Shown: positions 8,266 through 16,469 of the stretch, one piece after another | Layout of the letters: each line of letters starts with the position of its first letter | How positions within the stretch are numbered: the stretch's first letter is position 1 | Origin: Azospirillum sp. 412522 | Lineage (GTDB): Bacteria; Pseudomonadota; Alphaproteobacteria; Azospirillales; Azospirillaceae | Reading direction: 5' to 3' | Length of the DNA: 64,000 nt | Assembly (NCBI RefSeq): GCF_019805165.1 | Contig: NZ_RWIJ01000021.1 | Location: 53,335 to 117,334, forward strand | Notes under the pieces: model-generated | What the model was told of the DNA's origin: nothing | The model's input: the letters and a program-made list of their open reading frames with translations, nothing else | Databases searched by the model: none | Made by a program: the position numbers and the translations under genes

Positions 8266-8991
8266 TCATGCCGCGGCTTCGCCGACGCTCAGATAGCGGT
8301 TGCGCAGGGCCTCGTCCTCAAGCAGGGCCGTTCCCCTGCCCTCCCACGCCACGGCCCCTTTCTCGATGATGTACTGCCGGTCGACCACCTTGCAGACCGC
8401 CTCGATCTCCTTGTCGACGACGATCATCGACATGCCGTCGGAACGGAGCATGGCGAGGTTGGCCCATATTTCCTCGCGGATCAGCGGGGCCAGCCCCTCC
8501 GTCGCCTCGTCGAGGATCAGCAGCGACGGGTTGGTGACCAGCGCCCGTCCGATCGCCAGCATCTGCTGCTCGCCGCCGGACAACAGGTTGCCCGGATTCC
8601 CCAGCCGCTCGCGCAGGCGCGGGAAGACCTCCAGCACCCGATCGTAGGACCAGTTGCTCCCGGCGTTCCGCCCGGGCGCCGGACGAGCCGCCATCAGCAG
8701 GTTCTCCCGCACGGTCAGGTTGGGAAAAATCCGGCGCCCCTCGGGAACCAGACCGATGCCGCGCCGGGCGATCCGGTGGACCGGCATCGCGTCGATCCGC
8801 GCCCCGTCGAAGGCGATGGTTCCGCCGCGCGGCGGGCAGATGCCCATGATCGTGTTGATCGTGGTCGTCTTTCCCATCCCGTTGCGGCCGACGAGCGCGA
8901 CCGCCTCCCCCTTCGCCAGCCGGAGGGAGAGTCCGTGCAGGATCCGGACGGCGCCGTAGCCCGCCTGGACGTTCGACAATTCGAGAAGCAT
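8266..8991 (-). CDS. livF: HAAT (branched-chain amino acid-type) ABC transporter ATPase, LivF
   Basis: Second ATP-binding subunit of a HAAT importer, 241 residues. Walker A is GRNGMGKTT (about 36-44), the LivF-typical RRGIGLVPEGRRIFPNLTVRENL follows, the signature is LLSGGEQQMLAIGRAL, and Walker B is SLLILDEATEGLAP. The usual His of the H-loop is replaced: SMIVVDKEIEAV has Lys where LivF proteins normally have Gln/His-Glu. It is the last liv gene of this locus and is separated from livG by a 111-base gap with two strong hairpins, unlike the overlapping genes upstream. Substrate class (amino acid, amide, urea or aromatic acid) cannot be told. Confidence 0.92.
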   Translation of the reverse strand: MLLELSNVQAGYGAVRILHGLSLRLAKGEAVALVGRNGMGKTTTINTIMGICPPRGGTIAFDGARIDAMPVHRIARRGIGLVPEGRRIFPNLTVRENLLMAARPAPGRNAGSNWSYDRVLEVFPRLRERLGNPGNLLSGGEQQMLAIGRALVTNPSLLILDEATEGLAPLIREEIWANLAMLRSDGMSMIVVDKEIEAVCKVVDRQYIIEKGAVAWEGRGTALLEDEALRNRYLSVGEAAA

Positions 8992-9001
8992 GCCGCCCCC
9001 T

Positions 9002-9043
9002 TGGAGTCCATCGGATGCTCACTGAAGCATCCGATGGACTCCA
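9002..9043 (-). repeat. Perfect 18-bp hairpin directly before the livF ribosome site
   Basis: Positions 9002-9019 are perfectly complementary to 9026-9043, leaving a six-base loop (9020-9025). On the minus strand the stem ends a few bases before the AAGGGGG ribosome site of livF, and no U-tract follows in that direction. It may be a translation- or mRNA-stability element, or a read-through terminator lowering livF expression. Confidence 0.6.
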
Positions 9044-9071
9044 GTCGTTTGATTTTCCGTGCAATTCACGC

Positions 9072-9091
9072 TTCGGACGATTCCGTCCGAA
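9072..9091 (-). repeat. Hairpin after livG
   Basis: TTCGGACG (9072-9079) and CGTCCGAA (9084-9091) form a perfect 8-bp stem with a four-base loop, 11 bases after the livG stop on the minus strand. Together with the larger hairpin at 9002-9043 it fills most of the livG/livF gap. No U-tract follows. Confidence 0.5.
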
Positions 9092-9102
9092 CCGATCGCA
9101 CT

Positions 9103-9852
9103 CTAATGCTGATGACCGAGATAGGCGGCCTGGACCGCCGGGTCGGCGCTGATCTCGGCCGGTGTGCCGGTGGCGATCACGCTGCCGCGCACCAGAACGC
9201 TCACCCGGTCGGCCAGGGAGAACACCGCGTCCATGTCGTGCTCCACCATGACGATGGTGTAGCGGCCCTTGAGCGATTTCAGCAGCTGCACCAGCCGCTG
9301 GCTCTCGTCGCGTCCCATGCCGGCCATCGGCTCGTCGAGCAGGAGCAGCTTCGGCTCCATCGCCAGCGCGATGGCGATCTCCAGCTGGCGGCGGTCGCCG
9401 TGCGACAGGTGGGCCGCCATGGTCTGCGCCCGGCCGCCCAGGTTGACCAGCCGCAGGCACTCCATCGCCGGTTCCTGCAGTCTGCGGTCGTCGTCGGCCC
9501 GCTTCCAGAAGCGGAAGCTGTGCCCCTGCCGTGCCTGGACCGCCAGCGCCACGTTCTGCAGCGCGGTGAAGCCGGCGACGATCGAGGTGATCTGGAACGA
9601 CCGCGCGACCCCCAGCAAGGCCCGGCGATGCACCGGTTCCCGCGTGATCTCCACCCCGTCGAACCGGATGGTGCCGGCGTCGGGAAGGATGCCGCCGTGC
9701 AGCTGGTTGATGAAGGTCGTCTTGCCTGCCCCGTTCGGACCGATCAGGGCATGCGTTTCATGCCGGCGGATGTCGAGCGACAGGTCGCGGGTCACTTGCA
9801 GCCCGCCGAACCGCTTGCCCAGCCCGACGACCTGCAGAATGGATTCAGTCAT
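9103..9852 (-). CDS. livG: HAAT ABC transporter ATPase, LivG
   Basis: First ATP-binding subunit, 249 residues. Walker A is GPNGAGKTT, the LivG-specific GVARSFQITSIVAGFTALQNV follows, the signature is LSHGDRRQLEIAIAL (the usual SGG is SHG, as often in LivG), Walker B is KLLLLDEPMAGMG, and the H-loop is VMVEHDMDAVF. The ATG at 9852 (MTESILQVVG) overlaps the end of livM by eight bases, so translation is coupled. An upstream in-frame ATG at 9867 lies inside livM and is less likely. Confidence 0.92.
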   Translation of the reverse strand: MTESILQVVGLGKRFGGLQVTRDLSLDIRRHETHALIGPNGAGKTTFINQLHGGILPDAGTIRFDGVEITREPVHRRALLGVARSFQITSIVAGFTALQNVALAVQARQGHSFRFWKRADDDRRLQEPAMECLRLVNLGGRAQTMAAHLSHGDRRQLEIAIALAMEPKLLLLDEPMAGMGRDESQRLVQLLKSLKGRYTIVMVEHDMDAVFSLADRVSVLVRGSVIATGTPAEISADPAVQAAYLGHQH

Positions 9853-10858
9853 GGCCGCGCCCTCCATCGCCGCTGCGCAGGGCGCCGATCAGGTTGGCGA
9901 GACCGTCGCGCAGGAACAGGACCAGCAGGATGATGATGATGCCGAAGGGAAGCTGCCAATGGATGGTCAGCGCCGACAGGAGCAGTTCCAGCAGCAGGAA
10001 CACCACGGCCCCCAGCGCCGGGCCCCAGACCGTCGCCATGCCGCCCAGCACGACCATGACGATCAGGTCGCCGGATCGCACCCAGGACATCTCGGCCGGG
10101 CTGATGAAGGTCTGCGACACGACCAGCAGGGCTCCCGCCAGTCCGGCGACCGCCCCGGCGATGACGAAGACCGCCAGACGATAGCTCAGCGGCGCGATGC
10201 CGACCGAGGACACGCGCCGGTCGTTGCCGGCGGCGGCCCGGATCACCATGCCGAAGCGGCTGTCGACGAGCCGCGTCCCCGCCACCAGCACGGCGAGCAG
10301 CACCGCCAGGCACAGGTAGAAGATCGTGGTCCGCCCGCCGAGCGCCATGCCGGCGAGGTCGAGCGGCGCGAAGACCTGCAACCCCTCCTCGCCGCCGTAC
10401 CGCTCCAGCGCGACGAAGAAGTAGAAGAACATCTGGTTGAAGGCGAGCGTGATCATGATGAAGTACGCGCCGGTCGTCCGCAGGGCGATCAGCCCGAAGA
10501 CCGCGGCGGCCAGCCCGCTTCCCAGGACCGCCGCCGGCACCAGGACCAGCAGCTCGGTCGTGCCGTGCTCCGCCAGGATCGCCACGGTGTAGCCGCCAAG
10601 CCCGAACAGGGCGGCGTGCATCAGGCTGACCAGCCCGGCCACGCCCAGGACGATATTGAGCGAAACGGCGGCGATGGCGAACACCACCACGCGGGTGAAC
10701 ACGCGGATCAGGAACGGCTGCTCCAGCCCCTCCGCCAGCACCGGCACGAGGGCCAGGAGCCCGACCAGGATGATGACCGGCGCCAGACGGCGCAGGGATT
10801 GCTGGCCGGACCAGGACGCCGACGGGCGCAATGTCGTCTGTTGGGAATTGTCAAGCAT
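9845..10858 (-). CDS. livM: HAAT ABC transporter permease, LivM
   Basis: Inner-membrane permease of 337 residues with eight or more hydrophobic segments, the first after a soluble 28-residue head. The LivM hallmark LNIVLGVAGLVSLMHAALFGLGGY appears near residues 70-93 and the permease loop GAVAGLAGALLVVSQTFISP near 235-254, followed by VMVVLGGMATVWGPALGAV, the ATPase-contact and C-terminal region. Overlaps livH by eight bases and livG by eight bases. Works as a heterodimer with LivH. Confidence 0.9.
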   Translation of the reverse strand: MLDNSQQTTLRPSASWSGQQSLRRLAPVIILVGLLALVPVLAEGLEQPFLIRVFTRVVVFAIAAVSLNIVLGVAGLVSLMHAALFGLGGYTVAILAEHGTTELLVLVPAAVLGSGLAAAVFGLIALRTTGAYFIMITLAFNQMFFYFFVALERYGGEEGLQVFAPLDLAGMALGGRTTIFYLCLAVLLAVLVAGTRLVDSRFGMVIRAAAGNDRRVSSVGIAPLSYRLAVFVIAGAVAGLAGALLVVSQTFISPAEMSWVRSGDLIVMVVLGGMATVWGPALGAVVFLLLELLLSALTIHWQLPFGIIIILLVLFLRDGLANLIGALRSGDGGRGHD

Positions 10859-11723
10859 GGCTCGGAAACAGACCTCCCGGTCGCAGGGCGAGCAGGGCCG
10901 CCATGATGACGTAGATCGCCATGGACCCCAGGGCGGGGTGCAGCAGCACCCGGCCGAAGGTGTCGCCCAGGCCGATGAGCAGGGCCGCGACGAAGGCGCC
11001 GCGGATCGATCCCAGGCCGCCGACCACGACGACCACCAGCGCCAGGATCAGGATCGGCTCCCCCATGCCGACCTGGACCGCAAGGATCGGTCCGGCCATG
11101 ACGCCGGCCAGACCGGCCAGGGCCGCACCGGCGACGAACACCACGGAGAAGACGCGCGAGACATCGATGCCGAGCGCCGCCGCCATGGTCCTGTCGCTGG
11201 CTCCGGCGCGGACCCACATGCCGCCGCGGGTGTGCGTCACCAGCACATAGAGGACACCGGCCATGACCAGCCCGACCGCCAGGACCACCAGCCGGAACAC
11301 AGGATATTGCAGGTCGGGGAGCAGTGATACCGACCCCGCCAGCAGGCTGGGCAAGGGCATGGCCAGAGGCGTCGCCCCCCAGATCATGCGGACCAGTTCG
11401 TTCGCCGCCAGGATCAGCCCGAAGGTCGCCAGCGTCTGGTCCAGATGGCTGCGGCGATAGAAGTGCCTCAGCAGGATGCGGTCGACCGCATAGCCGACCG
11501 CGGCTGCGGCCGGCACCGCGACCAGCACGGCCAGCAGGAAGCTTCCCGTCGCTGCCAGCACGCTCGCCGCCACGTAGGCGCCGATCATGTAGAGCGAGCC
11601 GTGGGCCAGATTGATCAGGTTCATGATGCCGAACACCAGCGTGAGCCCGGCCGACATCATGAAAAGCATCACGCCGAGCTGACAGCCGTTCAGCACCTGC
11701 TCGATGATCAGGTTGAGGGTCAT
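10851..11723 (-). CDS. livH: HAAT ABC transporter permease, LivH
   Basis: Second permease, 290 residues. MTLNLIIEQVLNGCQLGVM is the usual LivH beginning. LVFGIMNLINLAHGSLYMIGAY is the family signature, RAGASDRTMAAALGIDVSRV is the conserved cytoplasmic EAA-like loop, and VVVVGGLGSIRGAFVAALLIG is the C-terminal motif. I chose the ATG at 11723; the 130-residue upstream extension in frame is not membrane-like. It follows the chemoreceptor gene after a 423-base gap, so the permease/ATPase genes may have their own promoter. Confidence 0.9.
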   Translation of the reverse strand: MTLNLIIEQVLNGCQLGVMLFMMSAGLTLVFGIMNLINLAHGSLYMIGAYVAASVLAATGSFLLAVLVAVPAAAAVGYAVDRILLRHFYRRSHLDQTLATFGLILAANELVRMIWGATPLAMPLPSLLAGSVSLLPDLQYPVFRLVVLAVGLVMAGVLYVLVTHTRGGMWVRAGASDRTMAAALGIDVSRVFSVVFVAGAALAGLAGVMAGPILAVQVGMGEPILILALVVVVVGGLGSIRGAFVAALLIGLGDTFGRVLLHPALGSMAIYVIMAALLALRPGGLFPSHA

Positions 11724-12146
11724 GTCGTGAATCCCGACTTGAAGCTCGGGAGATCGGCGACTCTTCCTGTATTCTGCATGTCTCCACCCTGTCTCAAGAA
11801 TTATTGCCGGAAGCCGGTGATCTGGTCCGGTGGAAGCGGCCCGCGCGGACACGGATCGCGCCGTCGATCCAAAGACGGCGCGGCGGCTGATCTTTCCGCG
11901 GGCATGGCGTCTCAAGCGGGCTTCCAGGAGATCGCACGATCCCTCAGCGAAGCGCCCACCTTCCGTTTTGCCAACGAACTTTCCGGGATGCACAAGCCCG
12001 TAAGGCCCGACTGGTTTGGAAGAATAACATCCGGTAGGCAGGCGACCTAGGCCCCAGTCGGACCGTCGGACCATCCATAGGACAGGCCTATGCCGGATAA
12101 GGGTTGCAGGTGAGGAAGTCGCCACCGGCAGCCGGGCGCGGCGCTG
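11724..12146. other. 423-base gap between the chemoreceptor gene and livH
   Basis: No gene is evident on either strand. One perfect 8-bp inverted repeat is present, GCGCCGTC (11858-11865) with GACGGCGC (11874-11881), around an eight-base loop. It lies mid-gap and could be a terminator for the upstream genes or part of a livH leader. I could not point to a convincing -35/-10 pair. Confidence 0.5.
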
Positions 12147-14531
12147 TCAGGCCGACGCCACCTGCTTGAGAAAGCCATCCACCTGTACCCGCAGGTCATC
12201 TGCTTCGCCGGCCAGCGCCGTTGCGGCGGCAAGGACGCATCCGGCGATCCCGTCGGTGCTCGCCATGGCGGCCGAGACCTCGCCGATGCTTTTCGAGGCA
12301 TCGCCCGTCCTTCCGGCCACCCGCTGCATTCCGGTTGCGATCTCGCGGATCGCGATGCCCTGCTTTTCCACGGCGTCCGACACTGCTTCGGTGATCGTGT
12401 TGATCCGGCCGATGATGTCGGTGATGGCCTGGATGGCCTGGGCGGAGTCCTGCGACGCCCTCTGTACCGACAGGATCCGGCCCGTGATGCTCTCCGTCGC
12501 CCGCGAGGTCTGGCTGGCGAGTTGCTTGACCTCCCCCGCGACCACGGCGAAACCGCGCCCCGCCTCCCCGGCCCGGGCCGCTTCGATCGTGGCGTTCAGT
12601 GCCAGCAGGTTCGTCTGTTCGGCAATGCCATGGATCAACTGCACGATGGCTTCGATCTCCGACGCGGCCTGCGACAGCGCGGCCATTTTCCGGGTCGACT
12701 CCCCGGCAGCAGCGGTGGCTTCCGCCGTGATCCGGACCGAGCTGTCCATCTGCTGGCCGATCTCGCCGATCGAGGCCGACAGCTCCTCGGTCGCCGAGGC
12801 GACGGTCTGGACGTCGATCGTGACGGCGGAAGCCGCATCCGCGGCGCTCGACGCCTCGCCGGATGCCTGACTGGTGGTCGCGGACAGGCGCGACGCCGTG
12901 TCCTGCAAGCTCCGGGCAGAGGATCCCACTGTCTCCACCACCCGATGGACGTTCCGGTCGAACGATGCGGCGAGCGTTTCCATCGCCGCGCGCCGCGTCA
13001 TCCCGGCCTGTTCCCGGATGCCGTCCTGCTCCCGCTTCAGACGATCCATCTCCAGGATGTTGGCGCGAAAGACGTCGAGCGCCTCCGCCACGGTGCGAAG
13101 TTCGTCCCGCCTGTCGTGGCCGGGCACGCTGTCGATCATCTCGCCGCGGGCCAGACGGTGCATGGCCGTGACGATCCCGGCCAGCGGACCGGTGATCCCC
13201 CGCCCGATCCCCCAGGCGAGGCCGCTGCCGATCACCAGGGCGAACGACACCCCCGACGCGATCAGCCAACAGGCCTCCCGCCGCCCCTGCTCCATCCGGT
13301 CGAGCCCGAGGCGGCGCAGCCGCTCGGCCTGCGCCGTGACCTCTCCGGCGCTGGCATGCAGGCTGGCGGTCAGCCGCTGCTGCTCCGATTTGGCGGCGAC
13401 GATCTTCCCGGCCCCGGCGCGGAGCTGCCCGATGTCGTTGCGGAGCCTGCCCAAATTCCGGCGGATGTCCGGGTCGGCGACGCGGAAATAGATCTCCTCG
13501 GTGATCCCCAGCAGCAGCCCGGTCGATTTGTCGAGATCGGCGCTGTCGGTTCCGGTGGCGACCAGCGCCAGGCCCTCGGCCTGCGCGCGGTTGCTGAGCC
13601 CGATCGTGGTGAGTGCGGCATCGCGGAGATCGGTGGCCCTGGTCAACCGATCCTGCGCCTCCTCCATCTGGTCGTTCACGGTATTGCGCTCCTCCAGGAC
13701 CACCGTCCTCAGCAGGCCCATGCGGTCCTGCACCAGCGCCAGCGCCCCGTCGAGCCCCCGCCCGTCGGCAGCGCGGAGCGCGGCATCGAGCGCCACCGTG
13801 TAGGCATCCAGCGCGGCGGCCAGCGCCACCGCCGCCGCTCCCTCGCCCAGCCTCGCCCGCAGGGCCGTCACCGCCCCCCCTGTCCCGTCAAGAACCCAGC
13901 GCAGCCTCTCCGCATCGGCCGGATCGGCCGATGCCGTCCAGACGGCCTGCGCCCCCTGAAGTTCGGCGAGGTTCTGGCCGAGCGTGCTCGTCAGCTGGTC
14001 GGCGACCGCGACCTTCGCCTGACGCTGCTTCACCTGGGCGAAGGCGGTCCGCGCCGCCGACACCTCCTTGGCCTGGGCGTCGGCGACGGCGGTCGCCACC
14101 GCCTGCAATCCCCCGGTCACCTCGTTCAGGGAGCGGCTGATCTCCCGAATGGCGTCCTGCTGCGCGGCCTGCTCCTCGAAGGCGGCCTTGAAGACCCCGA
14201 CCGGCGCCTCGAGCACCGCCCGCTCGTCGGCGGCGATCTCCGACAGCCGGCCGACCAGGGCGATGTCCGCGAGCACCTGCCGGATCAGCCCCTCCACGTC
14301 CTTCCCTAAGTCCTTGTCCGCGTCGTTGCCGGCGCCCGGCGCCGTACCCCGCCCCGCCCTGTCGCCGGCGGCGACCATGGCGGCGGCATCCATCGCCAGT
14401 TGCTGCGCCGCCTGGGCACCGGCGACATGCCGCGCGAAGGCTTCCAGACCCTGCCAGCCGGCGGCGGCAACGGCGGCCGTCAACAGCAGCAGGCCGAGGA
14501 AGCCGCCCATGATCCTGGTTCTGATGGACAT
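12147..14531 (-). CDS. Methyl-accepting chemotaxis protein with large periplasmic sensor
   Basis: Transmembrane chemoreceptor of 794 residues. Layout: cytoplasmic tip and TM1 (about 7-27), a helical periplasmic sensor of nearly 400 residues (about 28-418), TM2 (CWLIASGVSFALVIGSGLAW, about 420-441), HAMP (about 442-495) and a signalling domain to the end. The hairpin tip that contacts CheA/CheW is clear: IAEQTNLLALNATIEAARAG followed by GRGFAVVAGEVKQLASQ. No CheR-tethering pentapeptide is visible at the C-terminus (ends FLKQVASA). The gene sits between the HAAT binding protein and livH on the same strand, suggesting that it senses the same ligand, directly or through that binding protein. Confidence 0.95.
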   Translation of the reverse strand: MSIRTRIMGGFLGLLLLTAAVAAAGWQGLEAFARHVAGAQAAQQLAMDAAAMVAAGDRAGRGTAPGAGNDADKDLGKDVEGLIRQVLADIALVGRLSEIAADERAVLEAPVGVFKAAFEEQAAQQDAIREISRSLNEVTGGLQAVATAVADAQAKEVSAARTAFAQVKQRQAKVAVADQLTSTLGQNLAELQGAQAVWTASADPADAERLRWVLDGTGGAVTALRARLGEGAAAVALAAALDAYTVALDAALRAADGRGLDGALALVQDRMGLLRTVVLEERNTVNDQMEEAQDRLTRATDLRDAALTTIGLSNRAQAEGLALVATGTDSADLDKSTGLLLGITEEIYFRVADPDIRRNLGRLRNDIGQLRAGAGKIVAAKSEQQRLTASLHASAGEVTAQAERLRRLGLDRMEQGRREACWLIASGVSFALVIGSGLAWGIGRGITGPLAGIVTAMHRLARGEMIDSVPGHDRRDELRTVAEALDVFRANILEMDRLKREQDGIREQAGMTRRAAMETLAASFDRNVHRVVETVGSSARSLQDTASRLSATTSQASGEASSAADAASAVTIDVQTVASATEELSASIGEIGQQMDSSVRITAEATAAAGESTRKMAALSQAASEIEAIVQLIHGIAEQTNLLALNATIEAARAGEAGRGFAVVAGEVKQLASQTSRATESITGRILSVQRASQDSAQAIQAITDIIGRINTITEAVSDAVEKQGIAIREIATGMQRVAGRTGDASKSIGEVSAAMASTDGIAGCVLAAATALAGEADDLRVQVDGFLKQVASA

Positions 14532-14551
14532 TGAAAATCCCCATTCGGCGC

Positions 14552-14570
14552 GCGGCGGATCGTCCGCCGC
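14552..14570 (-). terminator. 8-bp hairpin right after the binding-protein gene
   Basis: GCGGCGGA (14552-14559) and TCCGCCGC (14563-14570) pair perfectly around TCG, starting seven bases after the SBP stop (14577). There is no U-tract. Hairpins in this place commonly keep the binding-protein transcript more abundant than downstream genes, here the chemoreceptor. Confidence 0.5.
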
Positions 14571-14576
14571 CGGCCG

Positions 14577-15773
14577 TCACTGCCCGATGCGGGCCTTCAG
14601 CTCGTCGGGCAGGATCCGTTGCCGCTCAACCAGCTTTCCGCCCTGAATCTGGCTGACGATCACGGGAATGAGCATTTGCTGCGCCGACCCGTAGTCCGCC
14701 TTTCCGCCATAGGCGGCCGGCCCGTAGAAGGAGTCGAACACCACCTCGGGCAGGGCCGCCGCGACCTTGCGCGGATCGACGCTCTGCGCCTTTTCCATGC
14801 CGGCCTTGATCGCCATCACGGCATTGTAGGCGCCGATCTCGATGGCGTTCAGGTTCTCGCCGAACGCCGCGCGGGCCTCCTCGTTGATCGCCTTCTGCTT
14901 GTCCGTCGCGAACGGTCCGTCGAAGGGAATGGCGGCACCGACATAGACGCCGTTGGCCGCCTCGCCGCCGGTCTGGACGATGCCGTCGGTGCCCGATCCG
15001 GTGCCTTCGACCTTCACGCCGTCCCAGCCCAGCACCTTCAGCTCCCTGAGGATCGAACCGCTTTCGCCGGGCGGCGAGGTGCCGAGATCGACCGCATCCG
15101 GCTTCATGCCGGCGATCTTGGCGGCGATCGGCTGGAACTCGGTGGTTCCGCGCTCGTACCAGTCGCTCGACACCACCTTGACGCCCAGCGACTCCCAGAC
15201 CTTGCGGTTGACCGGTTCGGAATCCTGCCCCGTCGCGTCGTTGGGATTGAGCAGCACCACCGTCCTGATGCCGGGATTCTCGTTCTTCACATAGCCCAGC
15301 AGCGGTCCGAACAATTCGTACGGCGTGTTCATCTGGGTGAAGGTCAGCGGGAAGTTCGGACCCTTGATGCTGGCGCCCCAGGCAACCGTGAACAGCAGGG
15401 CGCCGTTCCGTTCCGACAGGGACTGCAAAGCCCGCACCGGCGCGGTTCCGATGCTCAGCGCGATGAAGCGCACCCCGTCGCGGTTCAGCAGCGTTTGCGC
15501 CACCTTCGCCCCGTCGGCGGCGTTGTATTTGTTGTCGTAGGAAATGCATTCGAAGGCATAGGTCTTGCCGGCGACCTTGACCCCTCCCGCTGCGGCGACG
15601 TCCTGCGCCGCCCGCTTGCAGAGCCAGTCCGCCGCCTTGCCCCAGACGGCCGCGGTACCGGACAAAGGCACCGAGAGGCCGAGCTTGATCACCTCGTCCG
15701 CCGCCCGGCCGGTCCCGGCCGCCAAGGTGATCATGCCGCCGACAGCCAGAGCCAGCCTGACGCTTCCCCTCAT
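14577..15773 (-). CDS. HAAT periplasmic substrate-binding protein (LivK/LivJ family)
   Basis: Periplasmic binding protein of 398 residues. A signal peptide is plain (MRGSVRLALAVGGMITLAAG, cleavage likely after GRA before ADEVIKLGLSVPLSG). The type I periplasmic-binding fold follows: VIKLGLSVPLSGTAAVWG, AFECISYDNKYNAADGAKVA, TVVLLNPNDATGQDSEPVN, and AIEIGAYNAVMAIKAGMEKA. A GGGAGAGG ribosome site precedes the ATG at 15773. It heads the minus-strand run SBP, chemoreceptor, livHMGF. The ligand is unknown; similar proteins bind amino acids, amides, urea or aromatic acids. Confidence 0.9.
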   Translation of the reverse strand: MRGSVRLALAVGGMITLAAGTGRAADEVIKLGLSVPLSGTAAVWGKAADWLCKRAAQDVAAAGGVKVAGKTYAFECISYDNKYNAADGAKVAQTLLNRDGVRFIALSIGTAPVRALQSLSERNGALLFTVAWGASIKGPNFPLTFTQMNTPYELFGPLLGYVKNENPGIRTVVLLNPNDATGQDSEPVNRKVWESLGVKVVSSDWYERGTTEFQPIAAKIAGMKPDAVDLGTSPPGESGSILRELKVLGWDGVKVEGTGSGTDGIVQTGGEAANGVYVGAAIPFDGPFATDKQKAINEEARAAFGENLNAIEIGAYNAVMAIKAGMEKAQSVDPRKVAAALPEVVFDSFYGPAAYGGKADYGSAQQMLIPVIVSQIQGGKLVERQRILPDELKARIGQ

Positions 15774-15907
15774 GGTCCCTCTCCCTGGTTTGAATTGTGG
15801 TGCCGGCAGGACGCACCGTGTCGCGCTGGCAGGCCGCGTGCCTGACGGCCGCTGATCATGGGATGCCGGCGAATATCCCGGGAACTGTGTATTCGGCGGC
15901 AATGTAT

Positions 15908-15953
15908 TTCCAGTAGGAATGTGCCAACTTCCAACTATTCCTCTCATAGGAAT
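15908..15953. promoter_or_regulatory. Two dyads, TTCC-N4-GGAA and ATTCCT-N5-AGGAAT
   Basis: TTCCAGTAGGAA (15908-15919) and ATTCCTCTCATAGGAAT (15937-15953) share TTCC/GGAA half-sites with centres about 31 bases (three helical turns) apart, in the AT-rich 270-base region between the binding-protein gene (minus) and the cupin gene (plus). On the minus strand TTGGCA at 15927-15922 could be a -35 element, which would put the first dyad in the -35/-10 spacer. Confidence 0.45.
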
Positions 15954-16043
15954 TTGCTATGGGTCGAATTTCTTCCGTTGCGGTCGGGCCGTTCATCCGC
16001 AGATGCTTGCAGTCGACAAAGAAATCATCGGGATTGAAGGAAA

Positions 16044-16412
16044 ATGACCAAACAGGCGACAAACTACGTTTGGGCCGACCTGCCTTCGGAGCATCTGCGT
16101 GGATCGATCACCCGACGCTTCGTTACGAGCGGGACCGTGATGGTCGGCGAGGTGAAGTTCCGCAGGGGCGACACGGTGCCCCGCCATTCCCACCCGAACG
16201 AACAATTCACCCACGTCATCTCGGGCGCCTTGAAATTCACGTTCGGCGAAGAGGGAGAGCAGGAGATCCTCGTCGGCGCCGGCGGGATCGTGGTGATTCC
16301 TTCCGGCCTGCCCCACAGCGTCGAGGCGCTGGAGGACACGCTCGAATACGACATCTTCAACCCGCCCCGGCAAGACTGGATCGATCCGGCCAGCGGCTTC
16401 CTACGCGGCTGA
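16044..16412 (+). CDS. Small cupin-domain protein
   Basis: A 122-residue single-domain cupin, MTKQATNYVWADLPSEHLRG. Motif 1 is visible as RHSHPNEQFTHVISGALKF (the H-x-H ... E metal ligands, about residues 47-65) and motif 2 as IPSGLPHSVEALEDT (fourth His). So the four-ligand metal site looks complete, in contrast to the cupin at 7675. It is transcribed away from the HAAT binding protein and has a GAAGGA ribosome site four bases before ATG. It is convergent with the next operon and separated from it by a nested hairpin. Enzymatic role unknown. Confidence 0.8.
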   Translation: MTKQATNYVWADLPSEHLRGSITRRFVTSGTVMVGEVKFRRGDTVPRHSHPNEQFTHVISGALKFTFGEEGEQEILVGAGGIVVIPSGLPHSVEALEDTLEYDIFNPPRQDWIDPASGFLRG

Positions 16413-16417
16413 ACAGC

Positions 16418-16454
16418 TTGCTCCGAGACGGGCCGCAGGCCCATCCCGGAGCAA
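16418..16454. terminator. Nested bidirectional hairpin between convergent genes
   Basis: Outer arms TTGCTCCG (16418-16425) and CGGAGCAA (16447-16454) enclose an inner stem GGGCC (16430-16434)/GGCCC (16438-16442). It lies between the stops of the cupin gene (16412, plus) and the SDR (16470, minus), so it fits a shared terminator even though U-tracts are absent. Confidence 0.6.
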
Positions 16455-16469
16455 CCTCCCCGGGGGGAC

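Noticed and set aside
9002..9043. Inverted repeat as the end of an insertion sequence
   Set aside because: The two arms face each other around six bases, with no transposase or direct repeats; it is an RNA hairpin.
12522..14309. Plus-strand 595-codon frame opposite the chemoreceptor
   Set aside because: Antisense shadow; the minus strand carries unmistakable chemoreceptor motifs.
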